A stretch of 64,000 nt of DNA from Clostridiaceae bacterium (GTDB taxonomy: Bacteria; Bacillota; Clostridia; Lachnospirales; Lachnospiraceae), in assembly GCA_902363735.1 (NCBI GenBank), contig CABJBA010000007.1:1-64000 (forward strand), given 5' to 3'. The notes beneath the pieces were generated by a model, which was not told where the DNA came from, searched no databases, and saw only the letters and a list, made by a program, of their open reading frames with translations. Position 1 is the first letter of the stretch. Every line of letters starts with the position of its first letter. The translations under genes and the position numbers were made by a program. This document shows, one piece after another, positions 42,152 through 49,664 of this stretch.

Positions 42152-42769
42152 TTAGCTCCATGCTTTTGCATAAGGGTTCTCCGATGCTTCAGTTGCCTTG
42201 TTTAAAACTTCTGCAATTCCTTTTCCAAAACCGGTCTCATTGGTGCTTCCGGCTCTGGGCTTATAGCCACCTGTACCTGTTCCATTACCCCCACCACCTT
42301 TACCCGGATCGCCTTCCTTAAAAAGAAATGCTTTGGATTCCTTAATGGACTTAATCTGCTCGTCCAAACCGGATACTTTTCCATCTTCGGTTAAAATCAT
42401 TTTTGTTTTATCCACAAGACCGGTAACAATATCAACATCATGGACGGTACCGGCAAGAGCTACCTTGATGGCAGTGGAAAGCTTTAGTTCTTTCATGTCA
42501 GCTTCATTTTTTTCCTTAGTAGCTTTGTTTTCTGCCTGCAGGGTTCCAATCTGCTTTTGCAACTCTGCATTGTCTCCACTGTTCTTTTTTAAGTCCTCCA
42601 GTTGTTTGTCTCGGTCCTTAATATCCTTTTCTAACTGCCCCTTAGCCTGACTGGCAGCATCATAGTCTGCTTTAGGGGCATAGGATTCAAGTTCCTTTTT
42701 GGAAGCCTCGGCCGCTTTGGCAGCCTGTTCCTCACTGATTCCAAGTGCAACAAATTCTTCTTTTTTCAT
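42152..42769 (-). CDS. Capsid scaffold, minor structural GP20 family
   Basis: About 205 residues. The central coiled coil (YDAASQAKGQLEKDIKDRDKQLEDLKKNSGDNAELQKQIGTLQAENKATKEKNEADM) and the following LKLSTAIKVALAGTVHDVDIVTGLVDKTKMIL are the GP20 scaffold signature. A Gly-rich linker leads to a short conserved tail. The ATG at 42769 follows AAAGGATGAG. It starts a capsid block after a 320-bp leader. Confidence 0.88.
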   Translation of the reverse strand: MKKEEFVALGISEEQAAKAAEASKKELESYAPKADYDAASQAKGQLEKDIKDRDKQLEDLKKNSGDNAELQKQIGTLQAENKATKEKNEADMKELKLSTAIKVALAGTVHDVDIVTGLVDKTKMILTEDGKVSGLDEQIKSIKESKAFLFKEGDPGKGGGGNGTGTGGYKPRAGSTNETGFGKGIAEVLNKATEASENPYAKAWS

Positions 42770-42841
42770 GATCTCATCCTTTCTTTGCAATAAAATAACA
42801 CCCAGGGGATCCTGCGTGCTCGTATTAACTATATTTTTCAG

Positions 42842-42890
42842 TAGGAGGCTTCACCCCGCCGCCCAGAGGGAGATGTTGGATCACCTCCTA
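42842..42890 (-). promoter_or_regulatory. Hairpin hiding a full-length Shine-Dalgarno
   Basis: On the minus strand AGGAGGTGATCC (42889-42878) is complementary over 12 nt to the 3' end of 16S rRNA, yet no ATG, GTG or TTG lies at a normal distance. TAGGAGG pairs perfectly with CCTCCTA (42848-42842), so the site can fold into a hairpin. It lies between a small membrane-peptide gene and the scaffold gene. A regulatory role is inferred. Confidence 0.5.
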
Positions 42891-43022
42891 AAAAACAATT
42901 GCAATTTGAAGTGTAATAGTAAGAAATGCGTACCATAAAAACCTTAATTTATCTTTTTTAAGTACTCTATAACCTGCCATTGATACAAAGTAAATAATGG
43001 GCATACATTGAAAGCCTGTCAC
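42888..43022 (-). CDS. Small two-helix membrane peptide
   Basis: 44 residues from a GTG (43022) with GGGGGTG about six bases upstream. Two hydrophobic segments (MPIIYFVSMAGYRVL and LRFLWYAFLTITLQIAIVF) are joined by a basic turn KKDK, as in a membrane hairpin. The stop TAG overlaps the long Shine-Dalgarno above. I do not recognise a family. It would insert with the basic turn inside; function unknown. Confidence 0.5.
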   Translation of the reverse strand: MTGFQCMPIIYFVSMAGYRVLKKDKLRFLWYAFLTITLQIAIVF

Positions 43023-43042
43023 GCCTTACACCCCCTCTCTCA

Positions 43043-43057
43043 TTGCGACCGTCGCAA
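43043..43057. repeat. Near-palindrome related to 25250-25265
   Basis: TTGCGAC-C-GTCGCAA, a 15-bp dyad. It shares TTGCGA...TCGCAA with the perfect palindrome after the holin gene and lies just upstream of the small membrane-peptide gene. Confidence 0.5.
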
Positions 43058-43111
43058 CGGTAAAATGAACACAAAAATACCACCGGCCATTTTACTGACT
43101 GATGGTACCTA

Positions 43112-43357
43112 TTACTTTCTCATGAAATTCTCCGCTTCTTCTTCGCTTATCTCCTCCACCAAGTCCATGATAGATAAATTTCCTATCTTATACGGAGAAT
43201 CTGAAGGTTCTGATTCATCATAGCCTATAATCCTATCCATTAAGATGCTCTTATCATCTTTAACCCACCCTTTTTCTGCCTTATATAAAAAACAAATATG
43301 CCCTTCTATTTTTCCCAGACTATTCAAGTCCTTGATATAGTAGTACGCAACGTCCAT
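43112..43357 (-). CDS. Small acidic protein, candidate immunity protein
   Basis: 81 residues, acidic (GYDESEPSDSPYKIGNLSIMDLVEEISEEEAENFMRK). It starts one base after the preceding small gene ends. With that gene it forms a pair directly behind the MuF toxin-like gene, where immunity genes of phage MuF polymorphic toxins lie. I recognise no family; the immunity role is inferred. Confidence 0.6.
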   Translation of the reverse strand: MDVAYYYIKDLNSLGKIEGHICFLYKAEKGWVKDDKSILMDRIIGYDESEPSDSPYKIGNLSIMDLVEEISEEEAENFMRK

Positions 43358-43618
43358 TTATTCAACCCTTTGTTTCTCTAACAGAATTAAATCATATTCT
43401 TTCTTCACATTAAATATAAATTCCTCTTCATTTGCTCCTCGTTCAAAATCAGCGCATATTTCAGGGAAGTTTTCATTGAGAAGGTCAGTCATCTTTCTAT
43501 CTTCATTTAACATCTCTTCATAATTTTCCACTAGATAATCGGGAAACTCATATGAAAAATCCAAAGGATCGAATTGGCCTGATATCAAATTTTTAATCAT
43601 ATTAATCGCTTCACTCAT
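43358..43618 (-). CDS. Small acidic protein, candidate immunity protein
   Basis: 86 residues, helical and acidic: LISGQFDPLDFSYEFPDYLVENYEEMLNEDRKMTDLLNENFPEICADFERGANEEEFIFNVKKEYDLILL. The layout resembles small helical bacteriocin- or CDI-type immunity proteins. Its start overlaps the MuF gene's stop by 8 bp, so the two are translationally coupled, as toxin-immunity pairs usually are. Confidence 0.65.
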   Translation of the reverse strand: MSEAINMIKNLISGQFDPLDFSYEFPDYLVENYEEMLNEDRKMTDLLNENFPEICADFERGANEEEFIFNVKKEYDLILLEKQRVE

Positions 43619-45155
43619 GACTACTCCTCCACTTCTTACTAATGGTTTTCCTATTAATAATTGTTATTATCTCGTGAGAATCTGGAGATGAAATAACCGC
43701 TCTTTCATTATAAAAACGAATTTCGTTTCCATCATTTTGTACATAATTTACTGGCATTTCAAATTGTTTCACAATGTCTTCAATCGTATACGGAATCTTA
43801 CTTTTGCTCCGATCTAAGAAACGGGCAAGTCCGTGATCTGATATCTCGATACCGGTTCTTTTGAACTGATAATATGTTCCTATTGCTTTTTTCTTAAAAT
43901 CATTGCTCCATTGTTTCTGCGCAACTTTTGAAATAGTGGCATACTCCCGTCTTTTGGAGCTCCATGCCTCACCATCAGTATACTTCAACTTCTGGAAAGA
44001 ATCCAGTGACTTTGGACTTTCTTTTCCAAGAATTTCTTTGTACTCTTCATATTGTTTTCTGTCAGTGGCCTTATTCTTGTTCATCTTCTCCACCAAAGCA
44101 GCCTCAGGATTATTTTCCACAAACGCTTCGTGCCATTGCTTATAGTTCATGCTGACTGGTACCTCAATAGACTTTCCTGTCACCGGGTCCCGGGCTGACC
44201 TCATCTCCACAGCGGAAAATTCATCATCAAAATTAGGAACTGTTGTTGTCCTGCAACGTGGGTGAAACGGAGGCGCCGTTACTCCGACCCCATAATCCTT
44301 CATATCAAAAACTTTTCCATCCATATCCCGACAAATCTCTGATGTACGGGTGTCAAGTGTAGCAAGGATCTCATACTGCTCCACTCCAAGCTCATAAAAA
44401 CAATCTTTCTGAGCAGTAGAAGCTATGGCTGCAGATTCGGTTATGATTAAGCGCCCTGCCTGGCTTTGGCTTACGTCCATCACCTGTGCAAGATTACGGA
44501 TGGCTTTCTTTGGATCTGACCCTCGTATCATACTCTGTGACAACTCCGTATGCAGCTTATTAACCAACTTCTCTTTATTGCCCCAAATACGATCTGAGAA
44601 GTTAGATCCGTCTTGCGCCCAGGGCTTGCGAATAACTGTATCTATTTTCTTGGAAGTCAAGCGGGTTAAGTTACTTCCCACTCCTGTTCCCTTGGCTATT
44701 TCAAAGGTGGTATGATAATAGGTGTCAGAATAGGTTTGTTGGAGAAACTCTGTCATACCACCCTCATAAGCTGTAAATAGGACCTCAGCGTGCTGCCGGA
44801 TTTGCAGCTTCATGGTCTCCAAGTAGGAAATATGATATTTGGCAGAGGCATTTTCTAATTCCTTTATCCAGCGTTGATCAACCGTATTTTCTTTTCCGAC
44901 CTTTATGTACTTTTGAACTGTCCACTTAAATTCCTCCAGTTCATTAGCTTTAAGCATCTTCTGGGCCTTGGCATAGCTAATCCCATTGTTGTCTGCAAGT
45001 CGGTTATACCAGTGCTCAATGTCCAGCTGTATGCTATTGGAAGCCTCTCGGAATTGTTTTTCCAGATCCCTGTAGTACGTCGTGCCTTTAGTGTACTGCT
45101 CATCTTCCAGCGCTGCCATGCGCTCCTTCCAGTAAAAATCATTCTTCTTTGCCAT
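43611..45155 (-). CDS. MuF head protein with C-terminal toxin-like domain
   Basis: 514 residues. Residues about 130-305 form the SPP1 gp7/MuF domain: SQAGRLIITESAAIASTAQ and LATLDTRTSEICRDMDGKVF, ending in APPFHPRCRTTTVP. MuF proteins are carried in the capsid. After a linker, residues about 430-514 form an extra domain (GIEISDHGLARFLDRSKSKIPYTIEDIVKQFEMPVNYVQNDGNEIRFYNERAVI) whose pattern resembles BECR/RelE-fold RNases such as DUF4258-like toxins; His441 and Arg445 could be active-site residues. Plain MuF proteins lack this domain. Two small coupled genes follow. Confidence 0.85.
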   Translation of the reverse strand: MAKKNDFYWKERMAALEDEQYTKGTTYYRDLEKQFREASNSIQLDIEHWYNRLADNNGISYAKAQKMLKANELEEFKWTVQKYIKVGKENTVDQRWIKELENASAKYHISYLETMKLQIRQHAEVLFTAYEGGMTEFLQQTYSDTYYHTTFEIAKGTGVGSNLTRLTSKKIDTVIRKPWAQDGSNFSDRIWGNKEKLVNKLHTELSQSMIRGSDPKKAIRNLAQVMDVSQSQAGRLIITESAAIASTAQKDCFYELGVEQYEILATLDTRTSEICRDMDGKVFDMKDYGVGVTAPPFHPRCRTTTVPNFDDEFSAVEMRSARDPVTGKSIEVPVSMNYKQWHEAFVENNPEAALVEKMNKNKATDRKQYEEYKEILGKESPKSLDSFQKLKYTDGEAWSSKRREYATISKVAQKQWSNDFKKKAIGTYYQFKRTGIEISDHGLARFLDRSKSKIPYTIEDIVKQFEMPVNYVQNDGNEIRFYNERAVISSPDSHEIITIINRKTISKKWRSSHE

Positions 45156-46578
45156 CTATTTCACCGCCCGGGTTTTCCTCTGCCTGCTTCTGGAAAGCCT
45201 TACGATATTCGTCGGCTTCCTCTGTAGCCTTTGCCCTTTCTTTTTCTAACTGCTTCTCTTCCTCGTCAGCATTTTCTACGAATGGGTGATTCTTAAGAAT
45301 TGTCTTATTAGAAATTACTCCTACGCTCTTTTCACAGATATCGGCAAGTTCTGAATCACTTCGGATAGCAGAACGGGTCCAGGTCTGTATGATCTGTCCA
45401 CATTCAGCCCCCAGATATTTGCAAATAGCACGAACCAGACGGCCAAATCCTTGTTTGAATTCTGTTTCCATAAGACCTGCTTTCAGCTCCAGGAGGGAAT
45501 ATAGATATTTTAGTGCTTCTCCCGACGCATTTCCGAACTTCTGAGGATCCGGATCAACACCCTGCCCCTGCTCAAAGATTGCTTTTCTGGTCATCTCTAA
45601 AAACTTCTCCCTTGCCTCAATCGGGATGCTGATTGTAAGAGTCTCCACACCTGTTTTCCCTCCATCGTCCCCATCATCATCAAGCTTGATCATTTTATAC
45701 TTTTTCAAATCATCAATAAACTCCTTTTTATCCTCACCTCCATAATTGGTAAGAATAAAAATTACTTCCTGAATGTCCTCCAGATCATTTAAAAAACCGG
45801 TAAATACCTTGTCATAGGCATCTACCAGCGGTTTTATATTTACCAGATCGTTGGTGAAAATGTTATTGTTATAAAAGGGGATAAAAGGAACTTCTTCCCA
45901 GCCATGAATAAAAACATTGCTTTTTTCAGCTATTCCATCTTCTGGCACACCTTTAAAAACGTTATATTCTGAAAGGCCTGTAGTGGAGATTGTATTGCTA
46001 GTCCGAAAATAGCTGTAGCATTTTTCCCTGTCCCAATATTCCCAGACGGTGATTTCTTTCCCCACTGAAAAGTCAATATCCTTATAGGTCCTTAGTACAG
46101 CAATCAGCTCCTTATCCAGATCATTGCTGTAAACGGGAATGATCTGCTCCGAACTTACAATTCCATAGCAGAAACTCCCTTTATCATCTCGCCAGTAATG
46201 GACCCAGGAGCATTCATGATTAGAAGCATTAACACATAAATCCTTACAGTGCTTTGCATATGAGTCCCCCAATATATCTGCAATCTGCTTATTTGCTTCC
46301 TCTTTTCCGATATCAAACAGCGGAGGAGCCGCAAACATATAGGCTGCTTTCTGATTCACCAGAAGACCATGGAAGTTTCGGGGTATCCTGTTATCTGCAT
46401 TTCTCAGCGGACCGTAATCCTGTCCCCTAACTCCTTGTTTTAAAATATCATTCTCATTCCTGTAATACCGATCCGCATCTTGACAGCGCTTCACATGTCG
46501 TCTATGCCAGCTGCCCCGGCTCTTTATCAAATCTTTTACTACATCAATGTTGGGCTTCTCTTCATTCACTTTTCTCAC
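45139..46578 (-). CDS. Portal protein, SPP1 gp6 family
   Basis: 479 residues. WHRRHVKRCQDADRYYRNENDIL, NRIPRNFHGLLVNQKAAYMFAAPP and SNDLDKELIAVLRTY ... YWDREKCYSYF are typical of SPP1-type portals; the acidic C-terminal tail also fits. It forms the ring through which DNA enters the head. It overlaps the MuF gene by 17 bp, the usual arrangement. Confidence 0.92.
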   Translation of the reverse strand: MRKVNEEKPNIDVVKDLIKSRGSWHRRHVKRCQDADRYYRNENDILKQGVRGQDYGPLRNADNRIPRNFHGLLVNQKAAYMFAAPPLFDIGKEEANKQIADILGDSYAKHCKDLCVNASNHECSWVHYWRDDKGSFCYGIVSSEQIIPVYSNDLDKELIAVLRTYKDIDFSVGKEITVWEYWDREKCYSYFRTSNTISTTGLSEYNVFKGVPEDGIAEKSNVFIHGWEEVPFIPFYNNNIFTNDLVNIKPLVDAYDKVFTGFLNDLEDIQEVIFILTNYGGEDKKEFIDDLKKYKMIKLDDDGDDGGKTGVETLTISIPIEAREKFLEMTRKAIFEQGQGVDPDPQKFGNASGEALKYLYSLLELKAGLMETEFKQGFGRLVRAICKYLGAECGQIIQTWTRSAIRSDSELADICEKSVGVISNKTILKNHPFVENADEEEKQLEKERAKATEEADEYRKAFQKQAEENPGGEIDGKEE

Positions 46579-46583
46579 CTGCC

Positions 46584-47981
46584 TTATTTAAAAATAGATA
46601 TTCCAGATTTCTTACCACAATTTTCTGCGATTCCCGTTGTAGCATCAGGACCATCATCATGCTTATTCTGTCCTTCTCTTTGATATCGGTTCATAGCATT
46701 ATAATATTCCGGCCAGCGATTACGCCAATCTTCCGGGTAATAAATATGCTGCATGACCCAGGCTGAATTGGAGTAGATTCTGGCCTGCTTATTCTTGCTT
46801 TGATGGAACCACTTTATTGTTGTATGATTGCTATCGTATTTCTCCTGAAGGATCCTTTCCACGTTACGGGCAAAGCTACGGCCACCGTTATTAGACTCTA
46901 TCTTAGAAACGTCTACACCATCTTCATAGAACATCTTTGCCGTTGCCGGCTCTGTGATTTCCATTGGCTCCTTGGTATAAAGAACATTAAGAATATAGGC
47001 CTCGTTGGCAAATGTAACTCCATAATCGATGCTACAAAGATAATCTTCTCCGGTATCGGCCGTATCGGTGTAGTTTCGGATCTCCTTAAACTCTGGCAGT
47101 TCTCCGCTGTAAGTCTTAAAGCTGGTGTACAGTTTTCCTTTCAAGTCAATTGGTTCCTGCTGATAGTTGGCAGAAGCAATGTCTGCACCCATGGCTTTTA
47201 TTTTGGCCTGATAGGATTTGTAGGATAATACCTCAGGGCAAAGCATTTCATGCGTTTCTGGATTCAGCAGCGCTTTCATACAGATATGACGTATCTTCGC
47301 CCCAGCATCTTTAAAGTGCTGCAGTGCGCGGCCTGCCAGATCATCACTTGCCCACCTAGTCATGATGATAATAATTTTACCCCCCTCTTCTAAACGGGAG
47401 AGCATGGTATCGGTAAACCAAGACCAGTGTTTTTCCTTTGTCAGCTCATTGTTGGCTTCCTCGGCATTCTTAATCAGATCGTCAATGATCAGGAGAGAGG
47501 CTCCGAAACCGGTAGCTGTGCCAGTTGGAGAAGTGGCCAGATAGTTGTTATATCCACCTTCTAGGCTCCATAAGTTCATGGCTCCATCACCTTGCTTAAT
47601 CCGAACACCTGGGAACACATCGGAAAAAACCACTTTATTCTGATCTGCTTTTACTTCCTGAATATCATTGCGGACGTTCTTGGAAAACATAGTGGAAAGT
47701 GTTTCATTGTAAGAACCCGTCATAATCTTCTGCGTTTGGTCATTTCCTAATACCCACTCTACCAGAAGGCCTGCTGTTCGGCTCTTGCCGTGACGGGGTG
47801 GTTCATTTACAATCATAACCTCATCGTCTGACTGGATAAAGTCCTGGAAGCCGTTACAGAGCTCGTGGAGATACTGACGATCTTCTTTGTAAAAGTCCGG
47901 TGCTTTCAGATTGCAATAAAAAAAGAACTTACGTTTAGCAAGTTCTATCTTTGCACCTCTGATTATATTTTCTCTATCCAT
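46584..47981 (-). CDS. Terminase large subunit
   Basis: 465 residues. The ATPase domain has the Walker A-like NEPPRHGKSRT (residues 59-69), Walker B SLLIIDDLI (about 163-171) and a coupling motif in IIIIMTRWASDDLAGRAL. The nuclease domain follows, with DYGVTFANE as its first acidic motif. It packages DNA and cuts the concatemer. It overlaps the small-subunit gene by 8 bp. Confidence 0.93.
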   Translation of the reverse strand: MDRENIIRGAKIELAKRKFFFYCNLKAPDFYKEDRQYLHELCNGFQDFIQSDDEVMIVNEPPRHGKSRTAGLLVEWVLGNDQTQKIMTGSYNETLSTMFSKNVRNDIQEVKADQNKVVFSDVFPGVRIKQGDGAMNLWSLEGGYNNYLATSPTGTATGFGASLLIIDDLIKNAEEANNELTKEKHWSWFTDTMLSRLEEGGKIIIIMTRWASDDLAGRALQHFKDAGAKIRHICMKALLNPETHEMLCPEVLSYKSYQAKIKAMGADIASANYQQEPIDLKGKLYTSFKTYSGELPEFKEIRNYTDTADTGEDYLCSIDYGVTFANEAYILNVLYTKEPMEITEPATAKMFYEDGVDVSKIESNNGGRSFARNVERILQEKYDSNHTTIKWFHQSKNKQARIYSNSAWVMQHIYYPEDWRNRWPEYYNAMNRYQREGQNKHDDGPDATTGIAENCGKKSGISIFK

Positions 47982-48561
47982 CTCGTATCAACTTCTTTAA
48001 TTCGTCTGTAGTCAGACCAGCATACGGGTTGGCACCTTTAACCTCTCCAGATAATTCTACATTTTGTTTATCCCTCCATATATGGGGTTTACGATTCTTT
48101 AGCCAAAATATTTGGGCCGTAGTATCTGGAGCGACATCCTTCACTTTTCTTTCAACCAACACAGTCTTGGTTTTGGGAAACTGCTCCCTCACCAGCATCA
48201 GTTCAGAATCTGTCGCATCCGGGTGTTCGAACTTGTACTTATTCATATATTCATCAAGCTTCTCAAAATACTCTGCCTGATCCAGAGGAACTGTTACATA
48301 CTTGTCTTCATTAAATGAATAGCCAAGGGCCCTTTTTAAAAGAGCATTCTCCACAAGAATGTCAACAACTTCCTTCCCTCTTTTTATGGCCTCCGAAATC
48401 TCCAGATACTTCCTTTTCCATTCATAATAAGTGGATGGTGTAATATTAAGATTATGGGCTATCTGTTCGTCCGTTAATCCATCTCTCGCCCAAGCTTCCA
48501 GTAGCAGCAAGCCATCAGGCGTCAACCAATATTCATATTTTCCTCTTGCCATCAGTCTCAT
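47974..48561 (-). CDS. Terminase small subunit
   Basis: Up to 195 residues. The N-terminal helix-turn-helix (YWLTPDGLLLLEAWARDGLTDEQIAHNLNITPSTYYEWKRKY) recognises the packaging site. The C-terminal part (TAQIFWLKNRKPHIWRDKQNVELSGEV) is conserved in clostridial and lactobacillar terminase small subunits. The ATG may be at 48561 or three codons later. The packaging site probably lies in or next to this gene. Confidence 0.88.
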   Translation of the reverse strand: MRLMARGKYEYWLTPDGLLLLEAWARDGLTDEQIAHNLNITPSTYYEWKRKYLEISEAIKRGKEVVDILVENALLKRALGYSFNEDKYVTVPLDQAEYFEKLDEYMNKYKFEHPDATDSELMLVREQFPKTKTVLVERKVKDVAPDTTAQIFWLKNRKPHIWRDKQNVELSGEVKGANPYAGLTTDELKKLIRDG

Positions 48562-48653
48562 CCCACCTTCCTATCTGGCTTTTTTGTATTAAAAAAGACA
48601 TCAATCACAACTGACGAATGCCTATAATCAGTGGTAAAACCTATATATTCCCC

Positions 48654-48682
48654 TTGACTAGCACTATAGTATGTGCTATAAT
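48654..48682 (+). promoter_or_regulatory. Strong promoter with dyad in the spacer
   Basis: TTGACT (48654-48659), a 17-bp spacer and TATAAT (48677-48682). TAGCAC-N8-GTGCTA spans the spacer as an inverted repeat, a likely repressor site. Confidence 0.7.
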
Positions 48683-48707
48683 TAAATCATAGAAAGGAGG
48701 TAAGCAA

Positions 48708-48836
48708 ATGAATGAATCCATAAGCGAAATAATCAAAGACCTTTCGGAAGCATTCCTCGCAATCGTCACTGCAATCTGCCTGATCGTTCGGACGAGAAAA
48801 GAGAAAAAATCCAAAAGGCCTAAGAAAAGGAAATAG
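48708..48836 (+). CDS. 42-residue single-helix membrane peptide, toxin-like
   Basis: The peptide begins MNESISEIIKDLSEAFLAIV, continues with a hydrophobic helix (AFLAIVTAICLIV) and ends in a strongly basic tail (RTRKEKKSKRPKKRK). AAAGGAGGTAAG lies seven bases before the ATG. It has its own strong promoter and terminator, on the strand opposite to the phage operon. One membrane helix plus a basic tail resembles type I toxins (Fst/TxpA/BsrG class) and small holin-like peptides. I see no proven antisense RNA. Confidence 0.65.
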   Translation: MNESISEIIKDLSEAFLAIVTAICLIVRTRKEKKSKRPKKRK

Positions 48837-48839
48837 AGC

Positions 48840-48857
48840 AAGGGGCTAAGGCCCCTT
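48840..48857 (+). terminator. Terminator of the small peptide gene
   Basis: AAGGGGC-TAAG-GCCCCTT is a perfect 7-bp stem followed by CTTTCCTT. Confidence 0.75.
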
Positions 48858-48902
48858 CTTTCCTTCACCTATAGTATACCACATTCATTTGCAAATATAA
48901 AT

Positions 48903-49073
48903 ATGAAACTGTACCGCATAATATTGACAGTACTTACCGTTATTCTTCTGTATGATGGCTTTAATGGTGAGTTTTCAAACCCTACAGCTTTTGACTGGAT
49001 AAAATGGGCTGCATGGCTACTGTGCTCCATTGTATATGTTACTTGCTCCAGAAGGAGGAAACAATGCGATTAA
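48903..49073 (+). CDS. Small two-helix membrane protein upstream of XRE gene
   Basis: 56 residues with two hydrophobic segments (YRIILTVLTVILLYDGF and IKWAAWLLCSIVYVTC) and a basic Cys-containing tail (SRRRKQCD). Its end overlaps the XRE gene start by 10 bp, and the XRE ribosome site lies inside it, so the two may be coupled. No clear ribosome site precedes its own ATG, which lowers confidence. Confidence 0.45.
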   Translation: MKLYRIILTVLTVILLYDGFNGEFSNPTAFDWIKWAAWLLCSIVYVTCSRRRKQCD

Positions 49074-49255
49074 AAGAAATTCGGACTGAACGGGGATTGT
49101 CCGTTCCCCGGCTCGTAGAAATATCCGGAGTACCACGTAGAACAATCCAGGAGGTTGAAAACAGAAACGACTGCAGGGTATCTACAGCTATTCTCCTAGC
49201 TGATGCCCTGGGTATTACCCTTGATGAATTATGTAGAGATAAGGTGGCCAAGTAG
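49064..49255 (+). CDS. Small XRE-family regulator
   Basis: 63 residues, essentially one helix-turn-helix: MRLKEIRTERGLSVPRLVEISGVPRRTIQEVENRNDCRVSTAILLADALGITLDELC. The ATG at 49064 follows GAAGGAGG; the frame upstream has no such site. It may regulate the 42-residue peptide gene, the two-gene pair at 49.7-51.2 kb, or both. Targets are unknown. Confidence 0.8.
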   Translation: MRLKEIRTERGLSVPRLVEISGVPRRTIQEVENRNDCRVSTAILLADALGITLDELCRDKVAK

Positions 49256-49285
49256 GCTGCCTTATCTCATTCGTCTGTTTTGGGT

Positions 49286-49316
49286 AAAAGAAAAGAGACA
49301 CCGGGTGGGTGCCTCT
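49286..49316. repeat. Repeated terminator-like hairpin, copy 2
   Basis: AAAAGAAAAGAGACACC followed by GGGTGGGTGCCTCT is nearly identical to 18560-18593. It lies between the convergent XRE gene and a small membrane gene and can end both. Confidence 0.6.
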
Positions 49317-49330
49317 GTGTTCTATTTAAT

Positions 49331-49543
49331 TTAAAGAAAAATACTAATTCCCATCACAATAATAATCATTGCAACTACACCAATTATTATTCTTACACCC
49401 TTGCTTCCCCATTTATTCTCAATCCATTCGTACATACCAATTGACTTTTTCCTTCGATGCCCCGATAACCAATTCCATTTGAATATATCCAGATACAGTA
49501 ACACACATGCATAAAACACTGCAACCAATATAAGCCAATCCAT
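49331..49543 (-). CDS. Small membrane protein of unknown function
   Basis: About 70 residues from the ATG at 49543, which has GAGAAGGTG about nine bases upstream. Two membrane segments (MDWLILVAVFYACVLLYLDIF and VRIIIGVVAMIIIVMGISIFL) enclose a basic, aromatic loop (SGHRRKKSIGMYEWIENKWGSKG). I recognise no family. A terminator separates it from the gene upstream. Confidence 0.5.
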   Translation of the reverse strand: MDWLILVAVFYACVLLYLDIFKWNWLSGHRRKKSIGMYEWIENKWGSKGVRIIIGVVAMIIIVMGISIFL

Positions 49544-49595
49544 ACGTGATTTCACCTTCTCATTTTTCTTTATCATATCATCACAATGCAGAAAA

Positions 49596-49632
49596 GAAAA
49601 CACCCATCGACTAAAAATCGACAGGCGTTTTC
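49596..49632 (-). terminator. Terminator of the two-gene pair
   Basis: On the minus strand GAAAACGCC-T-GTCGAT and ATCGAC (as GTCGAT repeat)-GGGTGTTTTC form a strong stem followed by TTTTC. It ends transcription after the membrane-protein gene. Confidence 0.65.
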
Positions 49633-49664
49633 AAAAAGGAGAGAGAGACATTGCATGAGCGCCC

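Noticed and set aside
42878..42890. Plus-strand GGATCACCTCCTA resembles the 3' end of 16S rRNA.
   Set aside because: Only about 12 bases match and no other rRNA sequence is near. It is better read as a Shine-Dalgarno sequence on the minus strand.
48641..48868. 75-residue open frame on the minus strand opposite the 42-residue peptide gene.
   Set aside because: It has no ribosome site, and it runs through the plus-strand promoter, ribosome site and terminator of the small gene.
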